Of a stretch of 64,000 nt of DNA, positions 31,483 through 44,404 are shown one piece after another. The stretch is from Sipunculus nudus (lineage: Eukaryota; Annelida; Sipuncula; Golfingiida; Sipunculidae), in NCBI GenBank assembly GCA_026874595.1, contig CM049309.1, positions 71,530,926-71,594,925 of the forward strand, read 5' to 3'. The notes under the pieces were generated by a model. That model had not been told where the DNA came from, did not search any database, and worked only from the letters and a program-made list of their open reading frames with translations. Positions within the stretch are counted from its first letter, which is position 1. Each line of letters starts with the position of its first letter. A program made the position numbers and the translations under genes.

Positions 31483-33860
31483 ATATAAGCCAGTGTTGAG
31501 ATGATGGTCGGTAAGAGCTCCCGAAACATGGTGATTATAAACATACCCAGGTCACAACACCACCAAGTATGAGAAGTGACGTAATCAAAACAAGCCAAAT
31601 AACGTTTCTACAACAGTAACATTTTATTGGTTCTGCTGACAATGAATGTTCGGGCAATGAACTGTACCTTTCTTTTTTGGCTTTCGATTTGGCGTTGTAA
31701 AGAAGATCATCTAAGATTCTTTGGTTTGTAAGCGTTGACCATGCCGTGCTGAATCATGTGACAAGAACGCGGCACACGATTGGTTGACCACCCGCGTGCT
31801 CGTGAGAGGAAGTTGTTTCTTTAGAGAGCTTTAGTCCGGTATTTTTAAATCATCATGAAGTGATAGTTATAAAACTACATTCATAAATCAACATATTCAG
31901 TTTTCATATCAAATGAAATATTTGTTTATGCAATCGCCTGGATATTACTTGAAGCCCCCCCCCCCCCCCACATTCCCCGACCCCCGCAACTGAGGGATAA
32001 TATTGGATCGATTATCGAATGTACGACCTTGGGAATAAATTCAAGGTTAAAAAAAATATCAGGTGCAAATCTGTGACTTAGGCTAATATTGTGCCAAAAT
32101 GTCAGCATTTGGAGATGAGCCGTATTGGATCTGTAGCGCAAACAGAAAATGACAGAAGAAAAATATTTTTTAAGAATTCGATGGTTTTGCATTTGAATAT
32201 AGAAATAAACTCATGAATCCTGTGAGCCTCCCCGTCCTACTGGGGAGGCTTATTTTGTTTTGATTTCTTCTATACCGTGCATGTGCCGAAAAATGCATGA
32301 CTGGATATATTGAATTTATAAATGGTTATCATCATACATACACTACAGATCGCAGCTGTAAAATTATCTCATCTCAAGAATCTGTCTAAACTGTATATCA
32401 TGGAGACGTCAGATATATGATAATGCTACTAATCCAGACTACGTCTAAATTACATTTACAAAAATTACATTCGTAACTATTTATTCAGATTTTTTTAAAA
32501 ATTCACATGTATTTTTTATATACAAATAAATTGATATATTTTCAATATATTTTTCAGAATAACAGTATACATGTTTTATCTCAACAGTTGTCAAGTGAAT
32601 ATTTTAATGTTATTTTGCATGAACAGGAAGATTTTTCAAATTTTCACCTTAAAATAATTTTATTTGTACTGCAACCAGAACTTATTAAACTTTTAAGGGG
32701 CATTTATACAGGAATATCAATAGCGTTTTTATAGCAAGCATGTATTATCGGAAGAAGGGTTGGATTGTTGAACACCTTCAATAAAAAAATATTTATTGTC
32801 CTGTACATATTGTAAAGACTTGTAGAAAAAGATATACACATTTCCTATGATTCCCTGAATTACCTCCATGACAGTTGTTAAGGTCATAGGTTATTGGAAA
32901 CCATTTATGTTCTTTATTTATTTCTGCCTTTAAAAAAGTTTGTAATTGTCAATAAATAATTTCTTCTAGCCTCCGTGTTTGTGTTCAGCGTGCTTGCTTG
33001 CACGGAATTTCCTGCTACCTCCCTCCCCGGCAGGGAAATTGATGTAAGCAAATCAGAATCAATTATACATAAACCATGCAGTCAGGTTGTATTGATTATT
33101 CTTGGAAACCAAAACTTTATGTTACATACACTTTTACACCCTTTTAACTTGTATTTTGAGAGTGATTTAATACAATACTATCTGTTAATATGGGAAGCTC
33201 ATAATACAAACGACATGATGTCAGATTATAAAGTAAAATATTTAGGGAAATTTGTCAGACCATACAAAAAAATGTTTATTCTAGGGATGGCCCCTGTCAT
33301 TTTCTGTGGATACTTTTGTTTTGCAAATGGAAGCCAGGTCCTCGGCATTGTTGCTATATGTGCTTTTAATGGATTAAATATGTGCTGATCATTTATACCA
33401 TTTAAAGATTGAAGCATTAATTTTTTTTTATTTCCTTGGCATGCTTGGCAAAATTCTGCGCATTGTGACACGACTAGTAAAGAAAAAAAATCAGTTTGCG
33501 TGCTCGCAACATATAATTTGGCTGTAGAACAAAAAAGTGTCTTGTGTCTTTCCTCACTTTGGCATACATTTAAGTCTTAGTTCTGAAGACGTTACACAGT
33601 TGTTATTCAAATTCATATAAAATTATGTCAGATTAACCAGCAGTGGCTGATAAGATTGTCATGAAATTTTGGGCACTAAGTGATCCAACAGAAACTGTTG
33701 CAAACAACTGGAAACACTCGAAACAGGTTAACATATAACATCTAATCATGTGGTAAAAACCTCAGCGACAACCAACATGCCATACCCCAAACCATGCCAA
33801 ACCAGTGAAAATATGTGAAATATCAAGAGCAGGTCAGTTTATAAGAGCATTCTCTCTGAG
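31483..33860. other. SYK 3' flank; no further gene
   Basis: A candidate polyadenylation signal, CAATAAAA, lies at about 32779 and another, CAATAAAT, at about 32950. A perfect hairpin GCCTCCCC/GGGGAGGC sits at about 32228-32251. The 137-residue frame at 32975-33388 has two hydrophobic stretches but no recognisable family or splice context; I do not call it a gene. Confidence 0.5.
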
Positions 33861-33872
33861 AAAAAAAATGTT

Positions 33873-34373
33873 TCTTCATGGTCCTTTTACGAACCCACAA
33901 TGAACTGTCACGAACCATGGTTCCTTCTTGAACTCTTTTCTCAGTGATAACTTTCCATCTGGCACCCTGAGGTTCTTGCCCTGATCAGATGGAAAATTTG
34001 TTGTGACCGGAAGATTTTGCCAAGCATGCTCTTTATTTGAACTATGAGGTCAACTGTTAAATGGTCGGGTGTTTTGGTTTCTCGAGATATAAGAAGAGGA
34101 ATCAATACAGGCAATAATATTTTAAGAGGTAAGCCCTATACGTGTATGTTTATATTTATTTTCATGTGAAAAAATGTCGAGGTTTTCTGTCAAGAGATCA
34201 GCAGTCCCGCAACAATTATTCTCTGCTCGCAAAAGTATTCACTTTACCCACACCTGGATAATGGTTTGCGATAAACACGCTATTGAGTGCTTAAAATCGT
34301 TGAAGTCATGTAATACCAGTCATGTAAAATTAGAACCCAAAAATGAACCCTCTGGAGGTTCGTAAAAGAACCT
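33873..34373. mobile_element. MITE-like element with about 20-bp inverted ends
   Basis: CATGGTCCTTTTACGAACCC at the left pairs with a right end whose reverse complement is CAAGGTTCTTTTACGAACCT. Internal and flanking GAACC/GGTTC words occur on both sides, including the palindrome GAACCATGGTTC at about 33915. No coding content and no clear target duplication. Confidence 0.6.
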
Positions 34374-34667
34374 TGTCTTTGATATTCCAGTTGGAACCTT
34401 GAAAGGTTATCCGCTAAGTCCACTGTGAAGAACTCTTTTGGGTTCTAGCTGGAAACCTCTGTCTTAGTGTGTAAGTTTTAAACGGATCGTATTGGGTTTC
34501 GTCTCTGAGGGTACGCCAACCATACGCAGTGAGCACTTTCATCGGTTCAAGGGACATAGAGCAATACTTTGCCTATTCTTTCACACCATCAGTTCAGTTT
34601 GTTTTTTTTCCAGCGAAACCATCCCAGCACGCAGTCTCATTACCTCGCACACAGCTGTTTGACACCT

Positions 34668-35030
34668 TGTTATGGCTCTGCTTGTGGTTAACACAGTCCA
34701 CGTGTGTCTGTTTACCATAACAAGGCCACGTGACCGGAGGTCTCAATATGAACCTCTACAAGTGGTGTTTTAGCCAGTGGGAACATATACTACATTTTTA
34801 TGCCAAGTCAGTCGAGGCATCCTCTGATTGACACGTCCGTTATGGCTGCGCGATGTACTTAGTCCCCCCGTGTTTGTTTATATTGACCTGTTTTTTAACA
34901 CTCGTTTACAGGAGTAAGCATACGGTTTCGAAGCAATATTTTGGCAGGTACAGATTTATTTGAAAGGGAAGAAGCTATTTTTCATGTTAATTCAACATGC
35001 TTTATAGGTGATTTGGCCCCTTTGAATCCC
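34668..35030 (+). repeat. dispersed repeat, copy 2 (inverted relative to 27.1-27.5 kb)
   Basis: Contains ACTCGTTTACAGGAGTAAGC and ACATGCTTTATAGGTGATTT, the reverse complements of the copy in SYK intron 10. The two copies differ by many substitutions, so neither insertion is recent. Confidence 0.85.
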
Positions 35031-35439
35031 GGCACTCCCTTTTAGTTATCCGTTTTAGGCTGGAATTTACACAAAACATGCAGGAGACTATACAACGCAG
35101 GTATTGACTACTGATGCATCACGAATACCCCCCCCCCCTCCACCCCCACGGAATTTCCGGAATTTTTCTTTTTAAATGTCTCCTTATGCTGCCGATATGC
35201 GTGTGGATATGCGTGAAAATCGCTAATATTAATTTAGAACTAGGTCAAAATCTTGTTGTCGTCAGCCTACAAACATACATGCGTGAACGCAGGGAATCCC
35301 CGCGAAATGGCATCAGTTTAGCGTCAGATGAGGGCAAGATGTACTGTAGGCCTGCCACTGAAGTATATACGCTTGTACTGTTAATGACTGATATTTATTT
35401 TTCTCCATGCATATATACACACAGATTTTAAATTTTTAG

Positions 35440-35930
35440 ACAGTTAAAAATCTTGATGAAGAACAAAATTATGTGTAAGATATGTTGTTTATATTTTTTA
35501 ATGTTTTACTAATTATAATATCGATGGTAAGCACTGTGAAAAGTTGTCCAAAACTTTTTTTGAGATCTACGAGTCATACAGTATCATTATGCCAAACCAT
35601 TGAATGAATGAATGACACAATGTATACTCCGCCTTCCAAGACTGTTACCTGAAACAAACTTTCCATATATAAATCACATTCTGAATATAGATCTGTGATT
35701 CGGTGACACGTAACGGTCACAGTAACAGCGTAATTGGCGTAAATGAATTACTCAGAATAAGAAAAACTGACAGGACTTGGTACAATATGTCATGCGTTAC
35801 TGCTAGTTATGCTTAAGGATCACACAGAGCCTTTCCTGTCATATCAACCTTGCTATCAGTGGACTGCAGACGTAATACAAGTAAGCATATCATTATATAT
35901 TTAAGCATGTTAAAAGACAGTAAGGTAGGC
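35440..35930 (+). mobile_element. left part of satellite-bearing composite element, copy 1
   Basis: This segment recurs at 44405-44514 plus 45328-45850. Shared words include ATCTTGATGAAGAACA, GTAAGCACTGT, GACACGTAACGGTCACAGTA, GCCTTTCCTGTCATATCAAC and GTGGACTGCAGACGTAA. In both places it leads into the 42-bp satellite. A conserved flank followed by a tandem-repeat core resembles the non-autonomous 'pearl'/Helitron-like elements reported from bivalves. That comparison is by architecture only. Confidence 0.7.
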
Positions 35931-35972
35931 TATGGCGTCAATTTTTCTTCCAGAGTGGAGGATGACTTGCAC

Positions 35973-36008
35973 ACACAAACACACACACACACACACCATC
36001 ACACACAT
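35973..36008. repeat. (CA)n microsatellite
   Basis: An imperfect run of CA dinucleotides just before the satellite core. Confidence 0.9.
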
Positions 36009-36239
36009 ATAAACCTTTAAAGCGTCTTTATGACACATTCGAATATACATTTGTAATAACATTTCAAAGATTTTAAAATTAATTATAAGGTCTTAGAAAA
36101 TAAGGTATTATGTGTCCAGTATCAGTTAATTCTAAACAAGTTTAAGATATAATTTTTAACGGAAAATTCATAAAAGGAGCATAAGTCAATGATTCTATTT
36201 ATTAATATATTTCATTTGCAATATATAAATATTATTCTC

Positions 36240-37935
36240 TGAATAGTAGGGAATCTGATACTGGTTATAGATAGTGGGTAGACATAAAAGCTGCACTAAT
36301 ACTGGTTATGATAGTGAGGTAAGTATATAAGCCGTAATGATACTGTTTGTGGATAGTTAGACAGGCATTTAAGCAGTACTGCATCTGATTATCGATAGGT
36401 TGGCAAATATAAGCCGCACATATACTGGTTATGGATGGTTAGGTAGGCATATAAGCCGTACTGTTTATGGATGGTTATGGATAGTAAGGTAGGAATGGAA
36501 GCAGTACTGCCACTGGTTATAGATAGATAGGTAGGCATATAAGCCACATTGCTACTGATTATTGATAGGTAGGCATACTGCCGTACTGCTGCTGGTTATA
36601 GATAGTTAGGTGGGCATATAAGCCGTACTGCTACTGGTTATAGATAGTTAGGTTGGCATATAAGCCGCATTGCTACTGGTTATTGATAGGTAGGCATACT
36701 GCCGTACTGCTGCTGGTTATAGATAGTTAGGTGGGCATATAAGCCGTACTGCTACTGGTTATAGATAGTTAGGTTGGCATATAAGCCGCATTGCTACTGG
36801 TTATTGATAGGTAGGCACACTGCCGTACTGCTGCTGGTTATAGAGATTTAGGTGGGCATATAAGCCGCATTGCTACTGGTTATTGATAGGTAGGCATACT
36901 GCCGTACTGCTGCTGGTTATAGATAGTTAGGTGGGCATATAAGCCGTACTGCTACTGGTTATAGATAGTTAGGTTGGCATATAAGCCGCATTGCTACTAG
37001 TTATTGATAGGTAGGCACACTGCCGTACTGCTGCTGGATATAGATAGTTAGGAAGGAATGCAAGCAGTATTGCTACTGGTTTTAGATAGTTAGGTAGGCA
37101 TATAAGCCGTACTGCTGCTGGTAATAGGTAGGTAGGTAGGCATTCAAGCCGTACTGCTACTGGTTATAGATAGTTAGGTAGGCATATAAAACTTAATGAT
37201 ACTGATTATGAATACTCAAGTTGGCATATAAGCCTTACTGATACTTGTTAGAGACACTCAATTAGGTTTCATCGGCATTGACAGTGGAAAGGGATGGTAA
37301 TATAGGCACAAATCCGTACTGATACTTGTTATGGAAAAGTAGGCATGTATGCCGTACTGATCATGCTTATGGACAGAAAGGTACGCATATGATATGCACT
37401 GGTTATGGATAGCTAGGTAGGCATATAAGCCGTTTTGATACTGGTTATGGATAGGTTTGCATATAAGCCAGACTTATACTGGTTATGGAAAGTTTGGAAG
37501 GCATATTAGTCGAACTGATACTGGTTATGGTTACACAGGTAGGCATATAAGCCGTATTGATTTTTGGTTATGGATAGGCTTCATATAAGCCGCAATGCTA
37601 CTGGTTTTGGATAGTTGGGTAGGCATAAAGGTCGCAATGATACTGGTTATGATTACTTAGGTAGGCATATAAGCCGTAATTATATTGGTTATGGATAGTA
37701 AGGTTGACTTATAAGCCGTACCGATATTGGTTATGGATAGTTAGGTAGGCATATAAGCCGTACCGATATAGGTTGTGGATAGTTAGGTAGGAATACAAGC
37801 CGTACTAATTATGGATGGTTATGGATAGTAAGGTAGGCATATCAGCCGTACTGCTACTGGTTATAGATAGGTAGGCTTACTAACCGTACTGCTTTTAATT
37901 ATAGAAAGTTAGGTAGGCTTATAAGCCGCACTACT
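36240..37935 (+). repeat. about 42-bp satellite array with a 121-bp higher-order repeat
   Basis: About 40 diverged units built on GGTAGGCATATAAGCCGTAC followed by TGCTACTGGTTATAGATAGT. Between about 36570 and 37130 three monomer types (CTGCCGTACTGC, AAGCCGTACTGC, AAGCCGCATTGC) cycle with a period of 121 bp. The spacing of type 1 is 121, 121, 79 and 121 bp, so one cycle has lost a monomer. Confidence 0.95.
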
Positions 37936-37952
37936 ACTCGTGCTACGAGTGC

Positions 37953-37983
<31 letters not shown>

Positions 37984-38043
37984 GTCAAGTTTTACCGCTA
38001 CTGGAAAAGGCACTAATAAGCCGCACTACTACTGGTGCTACGA

Positions 38044-38111
<68 letters not shown>

Positions 38112-38142
38112 AAGTTTTACCGCTACTGCAAAAGGCACTTTT
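37921..38142 (+). repeat. duplicated unit with internal (TA)n
   Basis: Two copies (about 37921-38014 and 38015-38142) of a unit with AGCCGCACTACTACT.GTGCT, ACGAGTGCATATA, a TA tract of different length, and GTCAAGTTTTACCGCTACTG. The second is followed by GCACTTTTAACACAAGTGC, a 6-bp-stem hairpin that may mark the element end. Confidence 0.9.
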
Positions 38143-38545
38143 AACACAAGTGCAATACATGCTCAGACGGCATAGTATATATACAGTGAACAGGTGTGAG
38201 CTTCTTAAATATGTCTGTATCCTGCCACGCACACATTGTCTGATTAAAAAATTATAAACAAGATAAATTTGATTTTATATGGATTGTTTAATTTATTTTA
38301 TATATATATATACCTGTATGGATTGTACAATTAGCAATAATTACTAGTACAAGCCACTCTCCTAGGATGGGGGTGTTCAGAAGAATATAGGGTTGGAGGA
38401 AATCGGAACTGTTTACGGACATATTAAGTTTCTAATTTTATTGCAGATTTTGACAGATAAGTCCCTTGCACCAATTCAAAGCAATTACAACCAAGGGGTC
38501 ATGACGCTCAGCTAATTAGGAAGATTTTCACAAAAAGAATTGACT
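38143..38545. other. no recognisable feature
   Basis: AT-rich, with one short TA tract; no gene seen. Confidence 0.5.
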
Positions 38546-38589
38546 ATAAGTCATCTGAGCTGTAGTCGTGGTCCATTGTCCGTCGTCCG

Positions 38590-39900
38590 TCCGTAGATGT
38601 GGCACGTTTTGAAACCGTAAGACCTAGGAATCCAAAATTCGGCATAATGTTAGATGTCCCGAAGATCTCCTACCAAGCCGAATACTGGGTCTTTGCGACT
38701 TCGTTCCTTTGAGCAATTAAGGACCTTATTTTTTTTATTAAAATCCTATTTAAACACTTCATCTTTTTTTCCTCATATTTACCATAAATATTCCCCTATA
38801 TAGTTCCTATACATGCCAGAAATTATGTCTTTATTGTATAATTTAAAAAAGTTATGGGTCCAAACATAATGCATACTGTAAAAAATCAGAAAAAATATTT
38901 GATCACTTAACACAAAACATGTTAAACCTATGGACTTTTTTTCAAGTAATATAACTTTAATTAATCAATATTAAATTTTATACCCAAAATTAGATCAAAA
39001 TCTTTTAAATTTTTTTGAAATATTAACAAAAATAAAAAATTGGTACCTTAAATTTTGCCAAATTTTGACCATGGCACGTTTTTTTCCTGTAGGTACGATG
39101 GATTTAATTTTTACAGCATGTTTTTGTTAGCATTTTGTCTGTTAACACCAGAAATTTGAAACTAGTTGATCAAAAACTGTAGATTTTATTCAGGTTTTCA
39201 AGCACCATGTAACATATTGTTTACATCAAGCTAGTGTTATGCAGTTTGCAAGAGCTCAGCTCCCCAGCTTCAGCTCTCGGTTCCTAAAATTTGGCATACA
39301 ATAAGATGTCTCCAAAATCCCCTACCATGCCAAGAATTTGGTCGCTAGGACTTAATACCTTCGAGATATTAATGAATAACTTTATTTTTCCATTAAAAAC
39401 CCATTGTTACACTTCAAGACTGCCTAATATTAAAATCACTGATTTAACTTTAATCATATATAATATACATATTTTCTATACATTTTCTATGCACATGCCA
39501 GAAATGATGTCAGTATTGAGTAATTGTTTTAAGTTATGGGCCGAAACATAATGCACTTTGTAAAAAATCAAGAAATATATTTACTCCCTTAACAAGGTGA
39601 TTGTTGAAGCTAGAGATTTTTTATCAGGGATGTAACATTATTTTATCAAGATTCAATTGAATACCCAAAATTAGTTCTGAATTTTTCAAATTTTATAAGT
39701 TATTAGTATAAATTTAAAATTAGTACCTTAAACTTTGCCAAACTTTGACCATGGCACGTTTGTTTCCTGTGGGCACTGTTTATATGATTTTCATATCATG
39801 CACACATAAGGATTTCAGCTTTTTAGTTTAGAAAAAGCTGAAAGAAATTGGCAAAAAATTGTAGCTTTTATTAATGTTTTTATGAGACCATGTCAGACCT
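38590..39900 (+). repeat. two diverged copies of a ~670-bp unit
   Basis: Pairs in register include AAAATTCGGCATA (38631)/AAAATTTGGCATA (39286), CTACCA.GCC and GACCATGGCACGTTTTTTTC (about 39066)/GACCATGGCACGTTTGTTTC (about 39746). Confidence 0.85.
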
Positions 39901-41049
39901 TAGCTCTCCCCCAGCCCCTCTTGAGTCACCTGTATGTTGACCTCTTTGACCTTTCATCAAATTATGCACGCTTGACGCGAGGCATACACTGGGGCAGCCA
40001 GGCAGCTTATGGCCAGCCACAGTTGATCCAGGTGTCCAGCCCAACTCATCTAGTAGTTTAAACTAACAACATAACAATAAACAATAAATTAATAAATTTT
40101 TATTGGTTTTTAATAACAAATTAAAGAAAATGGAAAAGGAGTTTTTTAGTTGATAATAACAGGAAATTATAAGAATTTTGTATCGATTGATAGAATGTCA
40201 CGTATTCCAAATAACATCATGCAGTCACCTATGGTATTTTTCAGTTCAATTTTAATGATAAAAATTAAATGATATTTTTCATTACTAATCATTAGGGATC
40301 AAATGAAGGAAATTAATGATAGACAAAGATGCAGTAGATAACTAGATTCCTGCTGTGTCTAGTGTGTAAATTGATGTGAAATTAGTCCAAAATGAATATC
40401 TTACATTTATTTTTTTTTAATATGAATAAAAGCCATAAAACCAGGTACTTATGATCATTATTTAAATTTGTGAATTTTGTATATTCTGGATTCTCAACAT
40501 CATTGTTTGGTGAAAACTGAATAAATACCAGACATGGTGCGAATACTTTGCAAATGTATTTGAATACGAATATGAATATGTATACTCCGTTATAAAATGT
40601 CTTGCATAAGAATGGGAATTCAGGTAAAAATGAAAGTATATGAATACCAGTGCAAATACTTTCAAAATGTATTCATGAATGCATTCATGAATATATTCTT
40701 TGATATTATTTTATTAATCATTTCAGTTGTATTTTATTTTTAAAAATCATACGATTCTCTTATAATAAATAAAATGAAACTTTTAAAAGCATATTTTGCT
40801 AATAATAGGAAAATATAAAAAAGGCAAAAACTTCTTTTCTTTACTTAAACATGCGGGCTTGGTTATGAATGTACAGTTTCACAGAAAACTGCATGTTTCT
40901 TTATATTTGCCTGAACCGATTATTAATCGATCATCGATCGGTTTGCTCAAACCGATGATCGATTATGAAATAGGAACCGACTCCCACCACTATATTTTTT
41001 TATCAAATATAACAGCTGAGCGCCGTTACCCTTGGGTCCCTTGTTTTGT

Positions 41050-41720
41050 TAGTGGTATCCCAGTTCCACGTTTGTACCCTGTTAATGGACGACCACATCT
41101 TTGAAGGTCTCATAAATAGAGAGAAAAAAATGCGTAAAATTACATAAAATTCAGATGGCGCCACCAGTCTGCGGGAACTGATAAAACACCCTACGAAGCA
41201 AAGAATCATTGTGATGAATGCATTATTGTTCAGATACTGGAGGTTTTATATCAATTATTTTTATAGCTTAAAGGATATGGGTAAAAGAGACCTACTTTCA
41301 GGTTTCAAAGGAGATTTTTCATGGACCTCCAAGGATGTCAAATTAGAAGTTTCTAGGTCCAATGGTTACGATTTGTGCCCTGTTAATGAACGACCACATC
41401 TTTCAAGGTATCAAAAATAGAGAACAAATGCATAAAATTACATATATTCAGATGGCGCCACCAGTGTGTAGTAACTGATGAAACACTATGATGAATGTGC
41501 ATGCAAAGAATCATGGTGATGAATGCATTAGTTGTTCAGGTACTGGAGATTTTGTATCAAGTTTTTAATTATTCTAGGCGGTACTTCTTAGCCCCATAGC
41601 TCGGAGGATATTGGTAACAGAGACCTTAATTCAGGTTTTGAAGGAGATTTTGTATGGACCTCCCTTGATGTCAAGTGAGAAGATTCCAGGTCCAGCGGTT
41701 ACGATTTGTGCCGGGTAAAT
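41050..41720 (+). repeat. tandem duplication of a ~300-bp unit
   Basis: GACGACCACATCTTTGAAGG (about 41087) and GAACGACCACATCTTTCAAG (about 41387) head two units that also share CAGATGGCGCCACCAGT, GATGAATGCATTA and GATGTCAA.T.AGAAG. They are related to the array at 54.95-56.68 kb. Confidence 0.85.
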
Positions 41721-42159
41721 GGACGGACAGACGGACTGACAGGCGGACGGACGCCAGATAAAGAGTGATCGCTGCAGCTCAGATGACTTTACCTTACCTG
41801 CTTACCTGTAATCTTGATTTCGGACTGTTTCCCGGGAAACAGTATATATTGACTATTGCACACAATGAATATGATTATATTATTTATATATATGAGTAAT
41901 ACATATGACTTAAATAGGTCGCCGAGCCTAGACTGGGCGCGCAAGTTCAGTAAGGGACAGTATGAACGTGAGAACATGTGATCATGTAATTTAATTTAGA
42001 TATTACACAGTTTCCTCATAACATAGATGGAATATTTTCTAATATAATATTCCATATTTATATAGCATTAACCAATGTAGTTGCAAATTGCTTTACTCTG
42101 AAATGCATATATGTATATATCTATATATATTTACTTATTTACTTTATTCAGTGGCACTA

Positions 42160-43640
42160 TGGGCATATACCCAGCTTATTTTCCTTAATCAGTATCTGTG
42201 CGGTTTACATGACAACCTAACTATCTAAAACCAATAGCAGTACGGCTTATATGCCTGCCTATCTAAAACCATTAGTATTACGGCTTAGAGCCTACCTATC
42301 TATAACCAATATCAGTACGGCTTATATGCCTACCTATCTGTAACCTAACTATCCATAACCAATATCAGAACGGCCTATATGCCCACTTAAGAAACCATTA
42401 CCAGTATCAGTGCAGTTTATATGCCTTACCAACTGTCATTAATCAGTATCAGTGCGGCTTACTCATATAAGTACCTCACTCTCCAGAAACATGATCAATG
42501 CAGCTTACACTCCTACTTACCCATAGCAAATATCAGTAAGGCTTATATGCCTACCTATCTATAACCAATATCAGTACGGCTTATATGCCTACCTATCTGT
42601 AACGAACTATCCATAACAAATATCAGAACCGCTTATATGCCTACCTTACTCTCCATAACCGATATCAGTACGGCTTATATGACTACCTGTCTATCCATAA
42701 CCAATATCATTACGGCATATATGCCTACCTAGGAAACCATAACCAGTATGAGGGCAGCTTATATGCCTAACCAACTGTAATCATCAGTATCAGTGCGGCT
42801 TACATGCCTACCTATCAATAACCAATATCAGAACGGCTTATATGCCTACCTTACTATTAATAACCGATATCAGTACGGCTTATATGCCTTCTTATCTTTC
42901 AATAACCAATATCTTTTCGGCTTATGTGCCTACCTATGTAACCATGACCACTGTCAGTTTGGCTTATATGTCCAACCAACTATCTATAACCAGTATCAGT
43001 ACGGCTTATATGCCTACCTTACCATCCCTGTCCAATATCAGTTCGGCTTATATGCTACATATCTTTTCATAACTAATATCATTATGGCTTATATGCCTAC
43101 CTTACTATCCAGAAGCAGGATCAGTCCGGCTTACCTGAAAACCTATCCATCGCCAGTATCAGTACGGCTTATATGCCTACATAACTATCCAAAACCAAAT
43201 TCAGTGGCACTCATATAAGTACCTTACTGTCGATAAACATGATCACTGCGGCTTACATGCCTACTTACCTATAGCAAATATCAGTACGGCTTATATGCCT
43301 ACCTAACTATCCCTTTCCAATTTCAGTAAGGCTTATATGCTACCTATCTTTTTATAACCAATACCAGTATGGCTTATATGCCTGCCTTACTATTTATAAC
43401 CAGTATTAATATTGCATACATGCCTACCTTACTATCGATAACCCTAGCAGTACGGCTTTTATGCCTATGTAACTATCCGTACCCAGTATCAGTGCGGCTT
43501 GTACGCCTACCTTACAACCAAATACCAGTATCAGTGCGGCTTATATGCCTTGGAACCATCAATCACCAGTACATTACGGCTTATATCCTTGTCTATCTTT
43601 CTATGACAAACTCATCCAGTTCGGCCACAAAAATTACAAA
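42160..43640 (-). repeat. about 42-bp satellite array, inverted relative to 36.2-37.9 kb
   Basis: Units read GGCTTATATGCCTACCTATC and ATAACCAATATCAGTACGGC, the reverse complement of the 36-38 kb satellite. More than thirty units. Open frames here (repeated AYMPTLL / YQFGLYA) exist only because of the periodicity. Confidence 0.95.
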
Positions 43641-44404
43641 TAGGTTCCAAATCCTAGTACCTGTACCATAAAATAAATCTTTAAGAACAAAAAAAAGTTA
43701 TATCACTTGTTAACTGGTCCCCAAATATTCAATAATTACTGGGTAAATCACCAAAATTATGTAATGCTTGAATCCTACTATAGTCACCAAAAACCAATGT
43801 TAAAATATCAATCGAAGGAGATGCAACAGTTACACTTTACATTACATTGATCAGTTTGATCAACAATGAAACATATCAAATGTTTTAACTGTTTGCTGGA
43901 ACCAGCCAAGAAATTCAAATTATATTCTCAAGTTTCATTACAAGTAATATGCAACAATCATTCTGGCAGTGCACCCAACTGCTTTAAGTCTACATCATCT
44001 TAAATGATATTCAATCTTCCCATATGTGGGATGGGCCAGTGGCACCATCTGCTGGCCATAACTATGTGAGCTTCATCGGTCGAAGTCTAAAAATATATAG
44101 TTGTAATCATCATATTCATCAACCCGCCCCCCGTGCTGGAGACCCTATATGTAGCGAACCGGGGCCATTTAATCCGGATCGACAGGGTGGGGGGATGTTA
44201 GTTACCGCAGCGATCAGTCACACACAACTTTCAATGAACAGCCAATAATAAGACAAGTCTATTCGTTTGGTCATATAACAGTTATTACCAAAATGAGTAC
44301 ACAGTTCTTATCACTAACATAATTATCATGGGTCCCCGTTCACTTATTCTTATTGGGGAGTTCGGGTCACTTAGATTACGTTTTTATTGATTTAAGGCTT
44401 TTAA
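43641..44404. other. no firm feature; GC-rich patch at 44024-44215
   Basis: The patch contains CCCGGTTCGCTACA on the minus strand (about 44150-44163), reminiscent of a polymerase III B box, so it may be another degenerate SINE. No gene seen. Confidence 0.35.

Larger units (their letters stand above)
38548..41790. mobile_element. repeat block bounded by about 50-bp inverted ends
   Basis: The left end GTCATCTGAGCTGTAGTCGT...CCGTCCGT (38550-38596) is the imperfect reverse complement of the right end ...GGACGGACG...GATCGCTGCAGCTCAGATGAC (41735-41785). The same word begins another repeat array at 54931. The interior holds a ~670-bp tandem duplication, AT-rich filler (40.0-41.0 kb) and a ~300-bp tandem duplication. 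No transposase is seen. Confidence 0.6.

Noticed and set aside
32975-33388. 137-codon ORF with hydrophobic segments after SYK
   Set aside because: No recognisable family, and AT-rich sequence produces such F/I/L-rich frames by chance.
42793-43671. ORFs of 141, 76 and 100 codons
   Set aside because: They follow the 42-bp satellite, which stays in frame because 42 is a multiple of three.
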